Source: JAZKFT01 sp040386335
GTDB lineage: Bacteria; Bacteroidota; Bacteroidia; Chitinophagales; Chitinophagaceae
Reading direction: 5' to 3'
NCBI GenBank assembly: GCA_040386335.1
Contig: JAZKFT010000012.1
Span: 186,001-250,000, forward strand
DNA length: 64,000 nt
Below, one piece after another: positions 36,301-45,900 of this stretch; positions within the stretch are counted from its first letter, which is position 1; every line of letters begins with the position of its first letter. Under the pieces are notes generated by a model. It was not told the origin of the DNA. It searched no databases and saw nothing but the letters and a program-made list of their open reading frames with translations. The translations under genes were made by a program, and so were the position numbers.

Positions 36301-36519
36301 AACGGTACACAAAGCCGTATCAACAATGCGGTACTTTCTTACCAACTGCCAAAAACGCTTTCAAGCAGGTTAAAAATACCGGAGTTAAGATTTATTCTTA
36401 CCGGAACAAACTTGTGGAATATTGCGAACCCATTGAAATACAAAGATCCTTACACTTCCAATTTTGCAAATTATCCAGTATTAAGAACCATTTCTTTGGG
36501 TGTAAATGCGAGTTTGTAA
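33316..36519 (+). CDS. SusC/RagA family TonB-linked outer-membrane protein (first pair)
   Basis: About 1067 residues from the ATG at 33316; an upstream in-frame TTG (33262) would add a stretch without signal character. After the signal peptide (LVLFMLLFASTGLWAQ) comes a carboxypeptidase-D-like domain (VTGKVTDQENAKPLQGVTVAVKG). Then follow the SusC hallmark DDVIVVGYGTKKRINVQGAVS and the plug with FLKDASAAIYGAAGAKGVVLVTTKKG. The remainder is a 22-strand-type barrel ending in ISLGVNASL. It imports oligosaccharides with SusD using TonB energy. The neighbours point to pectin oligosaccharides as the ligand. Confidence 0.96.
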   Translation: MKLQLPARAYLVLFMLLFASTGLWAQAKTVTGKVTDQENAKPLQGVTVAVKGSSKTATTDADGNFTISVPSNESILRFTYVGYLGNEVTVGTKSVVGIQLLKNDDKLDDVIVVGYGTKKRINVQGAVSTIKGAEIEDIPVANLASALVNRLPGVGVNFSSGKPGSTTTLNIRNSSTFPGAPTGVTNQPLIIIDGIVANPTQWAQSPNSDWLDNLDASQIEDITFLKDASAAIYGAAGAKGVVLVTTKKGKAGKPRISYSGYFGVSTPSIKPKLLSAYEHAKFLNNGFELNGAPLNQRFSQADLDSLRGIGEDGWFDHFWKNGRVQRHTMNVSGGTERVTLFAGGSFYNEKGNYGEIANNKYSFRSGMNATITEGLTATISFASDFNKEYSNNHKSASSETDDATIRALYLTPKWVPVTIDNKLVGFQGTNNSSPQNQNWNMLGVHNSGSYRDARSQGLAINASIDWKPKFIKGLAAKVQYGRNNRNDNTKGYYAAYDVATFLRGGQNGLLYTRNINPTTPTTRVANNDQIEEGTTTSTNYQFITTLSYGNKIKDHEFDAMVGFDQGEAESKNILLSKNVQIVKGVDEFWAFSNDPSTLGSVQDAIRNPVHFTNAKRSFISRVNYSFKNKYFFEFIGRADASVNFTPENRWGFFPTIGLGWKVSDESFFKNIELVNSLKLRATYGLVGEDRVGNRLWESRFTQTTGILLGNTNTGGLDPNIYPNREITWEKARSFNVGLDAALLKNKLNVTIDVYQRYSYDGYDVYSASVFAPTAGIQPPVVNYGRQISWGTEFSVGYRTKIGKDWGLNLDANFGWTNSQLLQSFYNETFLGQYGNDQLGIAIGRDPRTYNSNNIGYIAKGILRTQADVDALLSKNPNYLIGGVKPQVGFMDFEDINRDGQITEAGDATLMYDRTTALIGFGFTIGATYKSFKLQMNLNLSIGGKRFYDSEARKVPTTTQNAAKFWVDQWSPENPNGTFPRSDAPLITANSTMWAVNGTQSRINNAVLSYQLPKTLSSRLKIPELRFILTGTNLWNIANPLKYKDPYTSNFANYPVLRTISLGVNASL

Positions 36520-36554
36520 GGCTAACTTTTGCTTGAAAAATTAAAAATTATAAA

Positions 36555-38411
36555 ATGAAAAATATGAAAATAGCAGGCAAAAAATTTGTAATAGCTGCAT
36601 TGGCAACTATTACAATATTGGCAGCCTGTAAGAAAAACAACGAGTTTTTTGATATTCAGGATCCGCAGGGTATTGACTCCAAGATCTGGACGGATGAAGG
36701 AGCTATTGGGCTATATTTAAACCGGGCCTATGGTGTGATAATGCCACAATGGATTGCTCCGGGTACAGCACCAGGTAATATACATATCACATCCGATGAG
36801 ATGAATGGTGGAAATACAGCTTTTTTATACGGAACACTGGTAGAAAATTCAGTGACCGACATGGGAACAGCCAATAACAACGTTACCGCTAACAGGTATT
36901 TTGATATTCGCCGTTGCAACCTTGCTTTGGAAGGAATTGATTCCAGCTCTGTATTACCCGAAGCTTCAAAACTGAAATTAATGGGCCAGTTTTACTTCCT
37001 CCGGGCATATAGTTACTTCAAAATGGTTGCCCTGTATGGCGGTGTTCCATTGGTGTTAAATGTACAGGAATTAACCAACGATGGTATACCGACTGTACCC
37101 CGTGCTAAAACCAGTGAATGTATTGCAGCAATAGTAAAAGATCTGGATTCAGCTGCTGCCGGTTTGCCTGCTGCCTGGCCTGTTGCCGAGGCTGGTCGTA
37201 TTACAAGAGCGACAGCATTGGCTTTGAAAGGAAAAGTATTAATGTATTGGGCCAGCCCACAGTTTAACCCCACTAATATTGCCAGCCGCTGGGAAGCTGC
37301 CTACCAGGCAAACCTTGCCGCATATACCCAGGGTGTTGCGGATGGATACGGATTGTTGGCAAACTACGCTAACCTTTTTACTACTGAAGACCACGTAGAA
37401 GTGATGATGGTAAGAAAATACAATACTTCCAGGGATTTTGGAACCAACATCGAAGCAATTGTAAGACCGGTTTCTGAAGCTCCTGGCGCCAGTGGTTCTT
37501 TTCAGCCTACCTGGAACCTGGTACAGGCTTATACCATGAGTAATGGCCTGCCACCTACACATGCTTCTTCTGGCTATAATGCAAACTATTACTGGCAGAA
37601 CAGGGACCCCCGCTTTGACGCAACAATAGCTTATAATGGAGTTGTATGGCCTTTAAGTGGTAAAGCCACCCGCAGGCAATGGCAGTATAACGGTGTTATT
37701 GATGAAGCCAGCGGCACCATCGTTACTGGTTTTTACACCAGGAAATTTGCCAATACTTCTTTAACTCCAACACAGGCTGTTTACAACTCAAACACCGGAG
37801 GGGGCAGTGGTATGGACTGGATAGAAATGCGTTTTGCAGAAGTAATTATGAACCTTGCGGAATGTGCCAATGAAACAGGCCGTTTAGCAGAAGCAAAAGA
37901 TAAGGTTCGGCTCATCCGCCAGAGGGCAGGTATTGTTGCAGGTACGTTTGATTATGGCATGTCAATTGCCACTGACGCAGCTTCTATGCGTACACTCATA
38001 TTAAACGAAAGGCAAATTGAATTTGCAATGGAAGGAAAAAGAAATTTTGATTTAAGAAGGACAAGAAATCTGAACCTTATTACTGCAAGGCAATCGTACA
38101 AAATGGCAGTTAAATTGCCATATGTTGCGGGTGCACTTCCAACCGGCGGCCCCGTGGCAGGAAGAATTTATATTGATGTTCCGAATGCTTTGGGCCAAAG
38201 GCCAAGAGATACCATTAACATCAATAATCCGACCACCTATAACGCCGTGTTCACCGTTCCGGGTACAGCGGCCACAATTGAAGGTTCAAATGTTATTAGC
38301 ATCCCTGCCAAATACTATTTCTATCCTTTGCCAAACTTTTTTAGCCAACAGAGTTTTGTTATAGAGCAAACAATAGGTTGGATAAACGGAACCTTTGACC
38401 CATTACAATAA
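36555..38411 (+). CDS. RagB/SusD family nutrient-binding outer-membrane lipoprotein (first pair)
   Basis: 618 residues, lipobox LAAC at about residues 22-25. The SusD fold shows in the early helical repeats (GLYLNRAYGVIMPQ, KLMGQFYFLRAYSYFKMVALYGGVPLVL) and in the C-terminal signatures RFAEVIMNLAECANETGRLAEAKDKVRLIRQRAGI and ILNERQIEFAMEGKRNFDLRRT. It forms the lid of the SusC transporter and binds glycan at the cell surface. It follows susC by 35 bases and precedes a lipoprotein gene by 19, so all three are one transcript. Confidence 0.96.
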   Translation: MKNMKIAGKKFVIAALATITILAACKKNNEFFDIQDPQGIDSKIWTDEGAIGLYLNRAYGVIMPQWIAPGTAPGNIHITSDEMNGGNTAFLYGTLVENSVTDMGTANNNVTANRYFDIRRCNLALEGIDSSSVLPEASKLKLMGQFYFLRAYSYFKMVALYGGVPLVLNVQELTNDGIPTVPRAKTSECIAAIVKDLDSAAAGLPAAWPVAEAGRITRATALALKGKVLMYWASPQFNPTNIASRWEAAYQANLAAYTQGVADGYGLLANYANLFTTEDHVEVMMVRKYNTSRDFGTNIEAIVRPVSEAPGASGSFQPTWNLVQAYTMSNGLPPTHASSGYNANYYWQNRDPRFDATIAYNGVVWPLSGKATRRQWQYNGVIDEASGTIVTGFYTRKFANTSLTPTQAVYNSNTGGGSGMDWIEMRFAEVIMNLAECANETGRLAEAKDKVRLIRQRAGIVAGTFDYGMSIATDAASMRTLILNERQIEFAMEGKRNFDLRRTRNLNLITARQSYKMAVKLPYVAGALPTGGPVAGRIYIDVPNALGQRPRDTININNPTTYNAVFTVPGTAATIEGSNVISIPAKYYFYPLPNFFSQQSFVIEQTIGWINGTFDPLQ

Positions 38412-38430
38412 TTATCTAAAAAAGCTTAGT

Positions 38431-39348
38431 ATGAAAAAATATATAATAGGGATTGTAGCAGCAACAATAACCTTAACCGCCTGCGAAAAAAAGGTGGAGC
38501 CAATTGACTCATTTGATGTTGTAGTGGAATACAGGAGCACCAATCCAAAGGTTCTGACAAGCGATGTAACCTTAAACCCTAAAGACAGCATTTATTTTGA
38601 TTTTACGATCACGTCGCCTACCCAGGACATGGCGTATGTTGAAATTCAAAAAAATGGCACCAGGATTGATACCTTTCGCCTGACTAGTGCTGCAAATAAA
38701 CGTTCGTTTTCTTTTGTAAAAGGCTACCGGGCCGACAGTATCCCCGGCAGTTACACTTACCGTGTGCTGGCAAGAGATGCTAAAGCAGTCTTTATGGGCG
38801 ATGGTAAGAAAGAAATTACAGTGACCATCAGACCCGACTTTGATTTCTGGAGCTACCGTATTTTGCAGGTGCCTGATACCACCAATAAAACAAACAAATG
38901 CTATTACAGCACCAGCGATGGTAAGGTGTACAGCTTCACCGACGGCGCTGCCAATTCAGCCAAAATTGATTTTGGTTATTATTACGATACTACAGGCACT
39001 GCCGCAGGCGGAACAAATATTTTAGGGCATTCTATCTATGCATTAAATGTACCACAGCCACGTATTAGTTTTTACGACATCACCCCCTGGACAAAAAATG
39101 CAACTATTTTTAAAGTTATCAGCACAAACTTCGTTTCCAACCTTACTTCCGGTGGTGCTATCAATACAATTATCGGAGGTGGCATGACGTCGGGTACTGC
39201 CACTAAACTTAATAAAATTGCTTCAGGTAATGTAATTGGTTTTAAAACAGCGACGGGTAAGTTTGGCGCCATACTAATACGGTATTTAAACCAAAACAAC
39301 CCCAATAAAGAAACGCAGATTGAAGTGGATGTAAAAGTGCAGAAGTGA
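38431..39348 (+). CDS. Surface lipoprotein in the SusE/F position, putative glycan-binding protein
   Basis: About 305 residues from the ATG at 38431; the frame is open further upstream into susD, but MKKYIIGIVAATITLTAC is a clear lipoprotein signal with lipobox LTAC. The body is beta-rich with Ig-like character (VVVEYRSTNPKVLTSDVTLNPKDSIYFDFTI and SYTYRVLARDAKAVFM regions). No catalytic motif is visible. Its place directly after SusD matches the SusE/SusF type of surface glycan-binding protein. This is inference from position and export signal; the sequence is not one I recognise. Confidence 0.65.
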   Translation: MKKYIIGIVAATITLTACEKKVEPIDSFDVVVEYRSTNPKVLTSDVTLNPKDSIYFDFTITSPTQDMAYVEIQKNGTRIDTFRLTSAANKRSFSFVKGYRADSIPGSYTYRVLARDAKAVFMGDGKKEITVTIRPDFDFWSYRILQVPDTTNKTNKCYYSTSDGKVYSFTDGAANSAKIDFGYYYDTTGTAAGGTNILGHSIYALNVPQPRISFYDITPWTKNATIFKVISTNFVSNLTSGGAINTIIGGGMTSGTATKLNKIASGNVIGFKTATGKFGAILIRYLNQNNPNKETQIEVDVKVQK

Positions 39349-39467
39349 TGATTGAAGGTTGAGATGTTTGAAGCTCCGCTTTAATATGTTGTTCCAATCA
39401 ATAGATATTGGGCAAACTCCTGAATAGTTGGTCAAGTAGAAAATCAATTCAACGATAATAGTTAAGA

Positions 39468-41135
39468 ATGTTTAGAAAAGCCATATCACTACAGCTGGCT
39501 GCGTTGATAATGTCAGCGCTGTTGCAGCCGGTTCTTGCTCAATACCCCGATATTCCTAAAGATGTTCAGGAAAGAGCAGATTCACTGATGAACGCAGCCC
39601 GCGCCCATTCTGATGCCGCATGGGCTTTGGCTAAACCCATTGTTGAAGAAGAAGCGGCAAAGTTTCAGCGACCTTATGTACCATGGGCTGCCAGGCCGGT
39701 AGATTTACCACAGGCTTCCATTCCCGCTTTTCCTGGTGCTGAAGGAGGCGGTAAATACAGTAACGGCGGCCGAGGTGGTAAAGTGTTTGTAGTAACCAAT
39801 TTGAATGATAATGGCGAAGGAAGCCTTCGCTGGGCATGTGAGCAGGGCGGTGCGCGGATCGTGGTATTTAATGTTGCAGGTATCATTCGCATTAAAACGC
39901 CCATCATTGTCCGGGCTCCGTATATCACCATCCAGGGCCAATCTGCCCCGGGAGATGGTGTTTGCCTGGCAGGTGAATCCTTCTGGATCAATACCCACGA
40001 TGTGATCATCCGTTTTATGCGGTTTCGCCGTGGTGAAACATGGGTTGGTCGCAGGGATGACGCCATTGGCGGAAACCCGGTTGGGAACATCATGGTCGAT
40101 CACGTATCTGCCAGCTGGGGCCTGGATGAAAATATGAGCATGTACAGGCATATGTACAACGACAGTACACCTAACGTACTCAAGAAAGGAGAGGACAAAT
40201 TAGGTACAGTAAATATCACCATTCAGAATTCCATTTTTGCAGAATCACTCGATACCTGGAATCACGCTTTTGGCAGTACACTGGGTGGAGAAAACTGTGC
40301 TTTTGTTCGAAGCCTTTGGGCAAATAATGCCGGCCGCAATCCATCCATCGGGTGGAACGGTATTTTCAATTTCGCCAATAATGTAGTGTTTAACTGGGTT
40401 CATCGCAGTACGGATGGTGGCGACTACACAGCCATGTACAACATTATTAATAATTATTATAAACCTGGCCCTGCGACGCCTGGCCAAGACAAACCCATCA
40501 GCCATCGCATATTGAAGCCGGAAAGTGGTAGAAGTAACTTAGGCTACGCTGTGTATGGCAGGGCCTATGTCAATGGAAACATTGTAGAAGGAAATGCGAG
40601 GGTAACAAAGGATAATTGGGATGGAGGTGTTCAGGTGGAAGAGCTGCCAAATGCCGGAAAATACAAGGATAAAATGAAGTGGAGTAAGCCGCTTCCAATG
40701 CCGGAGCTTACAATCATTCCAACCCTGAAAGCGAAGAATTTTGTATTGGCAAATGCAGGCGCCATCTTGCCGGTGCGTGATGCAGTTGACAAACGCATCG
40801 TTGCCCAGGTTACCACTGGTAAAATTGTGGTGCCGGAAGGCGTGGTAGCACCAACAACACAATTCAAACACCGTCGCATGGCACCGGATTCTTATAAGAT
40901 CGGCATCATTACCGATGTAAGCCAGGTAGGTGGATACCCCGACTATAAAGGAACTCCTTACAAAGACAGCGATAACGACGGTATCCCCGACTCATGGGAA
41001 AGCAGTCATGGACTCAACCCTAATGACCCCAAAGATTCACCGGCCATTACCAAAAGCGGTTACAGCAATATTGAAGTGTATTTGAACAGCCTGGTAGATG
41101 TGAAAACGGTGACTCCGGCAGCTGCAAAAAAATAA
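39468..41135 (+). CDS. Pectate lyase-like protein (PL1 family), copy 1
   Basis: 555 residues, signal peptide SLQLAALIMSALLQPVLAQ. The N-terminal 80 residues are a helical region of unknown role. From IPAFPGAEGGGKYSNGGRGGKVFVVTNL onward it is a PL1 right-handed beta-helix with IRFMRFRRG, NIMVDHVSASWGLDENMS and LWANNAGRNPSIGWNGIFNFANNVVFNW. The acidic DHVSASW region is where PL1 enzymes bind calcium. The C-terminus has a DSDNDGIPDSWE calcium-loop repeat like thrombospondin type 3. Pectate lyases cut polygalacturonate by beta-elimination. The next gene is a paralogue 32 bases downstream. Confidence 0.9.
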   Translation: MFRKAISLQLAALIMSALLQPVLAQYPDIPKDVQERADSLMNAARAHSDAAWALAKPIVEEEAAKFQRPYVPWAARPVDLPQASIPAFPGAEGGGKYSNGGRGGKVFVVTNLNDNGEGSLRWACEQGGARIVVFNVAGIIRIKTPIIVRAPYITIQGQSAPGDGVCLAGESFWINTHDVIIRFMRFRRGETWVGRRDDAIGGNPVGNIMVDHVSASWGLDENMSMYRHMYNDSTPNVLKKGEDKLGTVNITIQNSIFAESLDTWNHAFGSTLGGENCAFVRSLWANNAGRNPSIGWNGIFNFANNVVFNWVHRSTDGGDYTAMYNIINNYYKPGPATPGQDKPISHRILKPESGRSNLGYAVYGRAYVNGNIVEGNARVTKDNWDGGVQVEELPNAGKYKDKMKWSKPLPMPELTIIPTLKAKNFVLANAGAILPVRDAVDKRIVAQVTTGKIVVPEGVVAPTTQFKHRRMAPDSYKIGIITDVSQVGGYPDYKGTPYKDSDNDGIPDSWESSHGLNPNDPKDSPAITKSGYSNIEVYLNSLVDVKTVTPAAAKK

Positions 41136-41167
41136 TGTTCTAAATAAGCAACCTGTAAAGCAATCTC

Positions 41168-42808
41168 ATGAAACATCTCGCCGGCATTTGTTTAGTGGTC
41201 TCCGGCTTATTGAGCCAGCTACAGGGCAATGCGCAGTATCCTACGATTCCTAAGGAGTTGGAAGATTCCGCCAATGCTGAAATGGCGAGGTTTCAGAAAT
41301 TATCCGACGAAGCATGGGCCAAAGCCCTGCCGATTGTGGAAGCTGATGCAAAAAAAGGAAAGCCCTTTGTTCCCTGGGCTTCTAAATCTTCTGATTTGCC
41401 GCAGGCAAAAATTCCCGCATTCCCCGGTGCACAAGGAGGAGGTGCCTTTAGTTTTGGTGGTCGCGGCGGGAGGGTGTTTGTGATAAAAACCCTTGCTGAC
41501 AGTGGCCCCGGCAGCCTGAGGGAAGCCTGCGAACAGGGCGGTGCCAGGATTATTGTTTTTAATGTAGCCGGTATTATCCAATTGAAAAGCCCGATCAACA
41601 TCAGGGCTCCCTATATTACTATCGAAGGACAAACAGCCCCTGGTGATGGGGTATGCATTGCCGGCGAATCCATATTGATGGATACCCATGACATCATCGT
41701 CCGCTTCATGCGATTCCGCCGCGGTGCCACAGAAGTTACCCGCCGCGATGATGGGTTGGGCGGAAATGTTGTGGGTAATATTATTATGGATCATATTTCT
41801 GCCAGCTGGGGCCTCGATGAAAATATGTCCATTTACAGGCATGTGTACGACAGGCAGGGCAAGGCGGAGAAACTGCCTACAGTTAATATTACCATTCAGA
41901 ATTCCATTTTTTCAGAAGGGCTGGATACTTATAATCATGCATTTGGAAGTACCATCGGTGGCCGCAACAGCACTTTTATGCGGAACCTCTGGGCCAATAA
42001 TATTGCCCGTAATCCATCGATAGGTATGGATGGCGATTTTGGTTTTGCCAACAATGTCATTTTTAACTGGTGGAACCGTAGTGCTGACGGCGGTGATGAT
42101 AAATCGTTTTTTAATTTCATCAATAACTATTACAAACCAGGACCTATTACACCAAAAGGAAGACCAATTTCCTGGAGAATACTGAAGCCGGAATCGGGGC
42201 GTGCCAATAAAGACAGCCTGGTGTTTGGAAAGGCTTATGTAAACGGCAACATCGTTGAAGGCAATGAAAAAGTTACAAATGACAATTGGGCTGGTGGTGT
42301 CCAAATTGGCGACGAACCAGATGCCGGAAAATACCTAACTGCTATAAAATCAGACAGGCCGTTTCCAATGGCAGCATTTCCTATTATTTCTGCCAAAGAA
42401 ACTTACACCTACGTACTGGAAAATGTAGGAGCCATACTACCTGTACGGGATGCCGTGGATAAACGTATTGTGGAAGATGTAAGGACCGGTGTAATAACTT
42501 ATAACAAGGATGTACAACCTTACGCTGGAAGCAAATTCATAAAACGTCGTCTTCCTGCAGATTCCTATAAAGACGGCATCATTTCCGACATCAGCCAGGT
42601 GGGTGGTTACCCTGAATACAAAGGCACACCTTATAAAGACTCAGACGATGACGGGATGCCGGATGACTGGGAAACAAAAAATCATCTGAACCCGAATGAT
42701 GCGAAGGATGCGGTAGTCATTACAAAAAATGGATACAGTAATATCGAGGTATATTTGAACAGCGTGGTGGACATTAGCAAAGTGACACCGGTTGTATCGA
42801 AGAATTAA
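41168..42808 (+). CDS. Pectate lyase-like protein (PL1 family), copy 2
   Basis: 546 residues, signal peptide HLAGICLVVSGLLSQLQGNAQ. It is collinear with the preceding gene over its whole length, from the helical N-terminal region through the PL1 beta-helix (IPAFPGAQGGGAFSFGGRGGRVFVIKTL, IIMDHISASWGLDENMSIYRH, NPSIGMDGDFGFANNVIFNW) to the DSDDDGMPDDWE calcium loop. It is therefore a tandem duplicate that has diverged clearly, and the two may differ in methyl-ester preference or chain length. A possible hairpin terminator follows. Confidence 0.9.
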   Translation: MKHLAGICLVVSGLLSQLQGNAQYPTIPKELEDSANAEMARFQKLSDEAWAKALPIVEADAKKGKPFVPWASKSSDLPQAKIPAFPGAQGGGAFSFGGRGGRVFVIKTLADSGPGSLREACEQGGARIIVFNVAGIIQLKSPINIRAPYITIEGQTAPGDGVCIAGESILMDTHDIIVRFMRFRRGATEVTRRDDGLGGNVVGNIIMDHISASWGLDENMSIYRHVYDRQGKAEKLPTVNITIQNSIFSEGLDTYNHAFGSTIGGRNSTFMRNLWANNIARNPSIGMDGDFGFANNVIFNWWNRSADGGDDKSFFNFINNYYKPGPITPKGRPISWRILKPESGRANKDSLVFGKAYVNGNIVEGNEKVTNDNWAGGVQIGDEPDAGKYLTAIKSDRPFPMAAFPIISAKETYTYVLENVGAILPVRDAVDKRIVEDVRTGVITYNKDVQPYAGSKFIKRRLPADSYKDGIISDISQVGGYPEYKGTPYKDSDDDGMPDDWETKNHLNPNDAKDAVVITKNGYSNIEVYLNSVVDISKVTPVVSKN

Positions 42809-42840
42809 GCTGGATAAACCAAGTTCTGTATTTTAGTCAC

Positions 42841-42876
42841 AATGGCTTTTGTAAATCATGCATTTCAAAAGCCATT
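42841..42876 (+). terminator. Hairpin after the tandem pectate lyase genes
   Basis: A perfect 11-bp stem, AATGGCTTTTG (42841-42851) with CAAAAGCCATT (42866-42876), and a 14-base loop. The following sequence TGCTTTTG is only moderately T-rich, so it may be a weak terminator or attenuator that lowers expression of the downstream genes. Confidence 0.55.
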
Positions 42877-42916
42877 TGCTTTTGAAGCAACTTTTCTAAA
42901 AAATAAAAGCCGGTAA

Positions 42917-45900
42917 TTGACGCACAATAATAAAATATCCAGTTTTGTTTCGATAGCGCTGATGGGTTTGTTAGCCGTCCCTGCTGTCGACTGCTTTGCG
43001 CAGAATCCTAAGGTTCCGAAACCATTACCGCCGGTGGCTGCTAACGGCAGTAAACTCACGTATGCGCCCGATTCTCTTGGTAACCGTATCCCTGACTTTT
43101 CATATTGCGGATTCAAGGCATCTGAGCAGGCGATACCGAATTTGGAAATTAAGGTTGTGGTGCCTGTTCTCAAAGGCGATGCTACGTTACGCATCCAGTC
43201 TGCACTGGATTATGTAGCCGCGCTACCGGCGGACGCCAATGGTTTTCGCGGAGCGGTGCTTTTGCAAAAAGGGATTTATGAGGTTTTTGGGCAGTTAAGG
43301 CTCAATGCTTCAGGTGTGGTGCTTCGGGGCAGCGGGATGCACGAGAACGGTACCACTATAATTGGAGCTGGCACCGGAAGACTGGCATTGATGAAAATAA
43401 TTGGAAAAAATGACATCCCTCGGGATTTGACCGGCCTAAAAATTACCGATGCTTATGTTCCGGTAAACGCCACAACTTTTCACGTTGATAGTGCCATTTT
43501 AATTAAGGAACATTCCAATAAAATCATCATCCGCCGCCCGTCTACCAAAGAATGGATCGCAGCACTGGGCACTGATATATTTGGCGGTGGTATTTCAGCC
43601 CTTGGCTGGAAGCCCGGCGACAGGGATTTGTTTTTCGACAGGACCATCACAAAAATTGAAGGAACAACCATCACCATTGATGCGCCGATTACAACAGCAC
43701 TGGATGCAACATACGGCGGCGGCTCCATTTACTTTTATAATGGCAATGGAAGGGTCAATAATTGTGGGATAGAAAATATCCGGTGCATTTCTGCCTTTGA
43801 TAAAAATAATCCCAAGGATGAGGAGCATCGCTGGAATGCCATCAATATCGAAAATGCAGAGGACTGCTGGGTAAGACAAATCAGCTTTCAACATTTTGCC
43901 GGCTCGGCGGTGAGCGTGCTGGAAACATCCAAACGGATTACGGTGGAAGACTGCAAATCAACCAACCCCGTGTCTGAAATCGGTGGTCAGCGGCGTTATA
44001 CTTTTTTAACTACAGGTCAGCAGACACTTTTCCAGCGTTGCTATGCCGAAGGCGGATATCACGATTTTGCCACCGGCTACTGTGCCCCCGGTCCCAATGC
44101 TTTTGTACAATGTGAATCGATTCAACCTTATAGTTTTAGCGGTGCCGTCGATAGCTGGTCCAGCGGTATTTTGTTTGATATTGCCTATGTGGATGGCAAT
44201 GCGCTACGTTATGGCAACCGTGGGCAGGACGGTCAGGGCGCCGGTTGGGCAGCTGCCAACAGTTTGTTCTGGAATTGCAGTGCCGCACGTATTGATTGCT
44301 ATAAACCACCTACCGCACAAAACTGGAGTTTCGGAAGCTGGGCCCAGTTTCAAGGTGATGGTTATTGGACCGGCTCCAATGATGCCGTTACGCCAAGGAG
44401 TTTTTTTTATACCCAGCTAAAGGAAAGATTGAACAGGAATGTGGATGTCCAATCACAATTGTTATTGTTGTCTACAGAAGCTTCCAGCAGCCCCTCGGTA
44501 GATGTTGCCAATGCCTTGACCAGGGAAGCCGTAAAACCGAGGATGCAGCTGGTGGAATGGATCGATTTAGCCGCCAGCAGAAATGCAATTCCCGGCCTGT
44601 CTAATGCTTCCAAAGTGCCGACAATTGATGAAATATTGAAGGCTAAAGGCCCTTCCCCGGTATCAAAATTGGAGACTGCCCCTGCTATGCAAATACAAAA
44701 TGGCGTATTGGTAAGGGGTAGTGAATTATTGACCGGCAGAAGACAGAACGTGCCATGGTGGTCCGGAGGTATACAGGGAAAAGACCTGGTAAATGCATCG
44801 CCGGCCATTACCCGTTTTGTACCTGGCCGCAGCGGTAATGGACTAACAGATGACCTGGAGGAATTGACTAACAACATGAAGGCCAAAAACATTATCGGCA
44901 CAGAACAAAATTATGGGCTATGGTACGACAGGAGAAGGGATGATCATGAACGGATAAGAAGAATGGATGGTGAAGTTTGGGCGCCGTTCTATGAGCTGCC
45001 TTTTGCAAGAAGTGGGAAGGAAATAGCCTGGGATGGCTTGAGCAAATATGACCTTACAAAGTATAACCTGTTTTATTGGAGCCGTTTAAAACAGTACGCT
45101 GACCTGGCAGATCAAAAAGGATTGCTGCTGGTGCATCAGAATTATTTCCAACACAATATCATTGAAGCAGGTGCGCACTATGCCGACTTTCCATGGCGTA
45201 CTGCCAATAATATCAATAATACCGGCTTTCCTGAGCCACCGCCTTATGCAGGAGACAAACGCATTTTTATGGCGGAGCAGTTTTACGACATCACTAATCC
45301 TGTTCGTCGTGAATTACATAAAAAATACATCCGTCAGTGCCTGAATAATTTTAAGGATAACAGCGGGGTGATCCAATTGATCGGGGAGGAGTATACAGGA
45401 CCATTGCATTTTGTAAAATTCTGGCTCGACGTGGTCAGGGAGTGGAAAAAAGAAACTGGCAAAAAACAGGTCATAGGTTTAAGCGTGACCAAAGATGTGC
45501 AGGATGCGATACTGCAGGAACCTGCCTATAATTCCGTGGTTGATCTGATTGACATCCGTTATTGGCACTACCAGGCCAATGGCACAACATATGAGCCAAA
45601 GGGCGGACAGAATTTGGCACCGCGTCAGCATGCAAGATTATTAAAGCCCACGAAGACCAGTTTTGAACAGGTGTACCGTGCAGTAAAAGAGTATCGTGAA
45701 AAATACCCGGCAAAAGCCGTTGTTTATTCAGGCGACAGCTATCCTGAATTTGGAATGGCCGTTTTTATGGCAGGCGGAAGTTTACCGGTATTGTCAAATG
45801 AGATTAGTAAGGAATTATTAAAGGCCGCTGTTGGAATGAAACCTGTTGCTTCATCCAATAAAAATGAGTACATTTTGAGTGATGGAAAACAAAGCATTGT

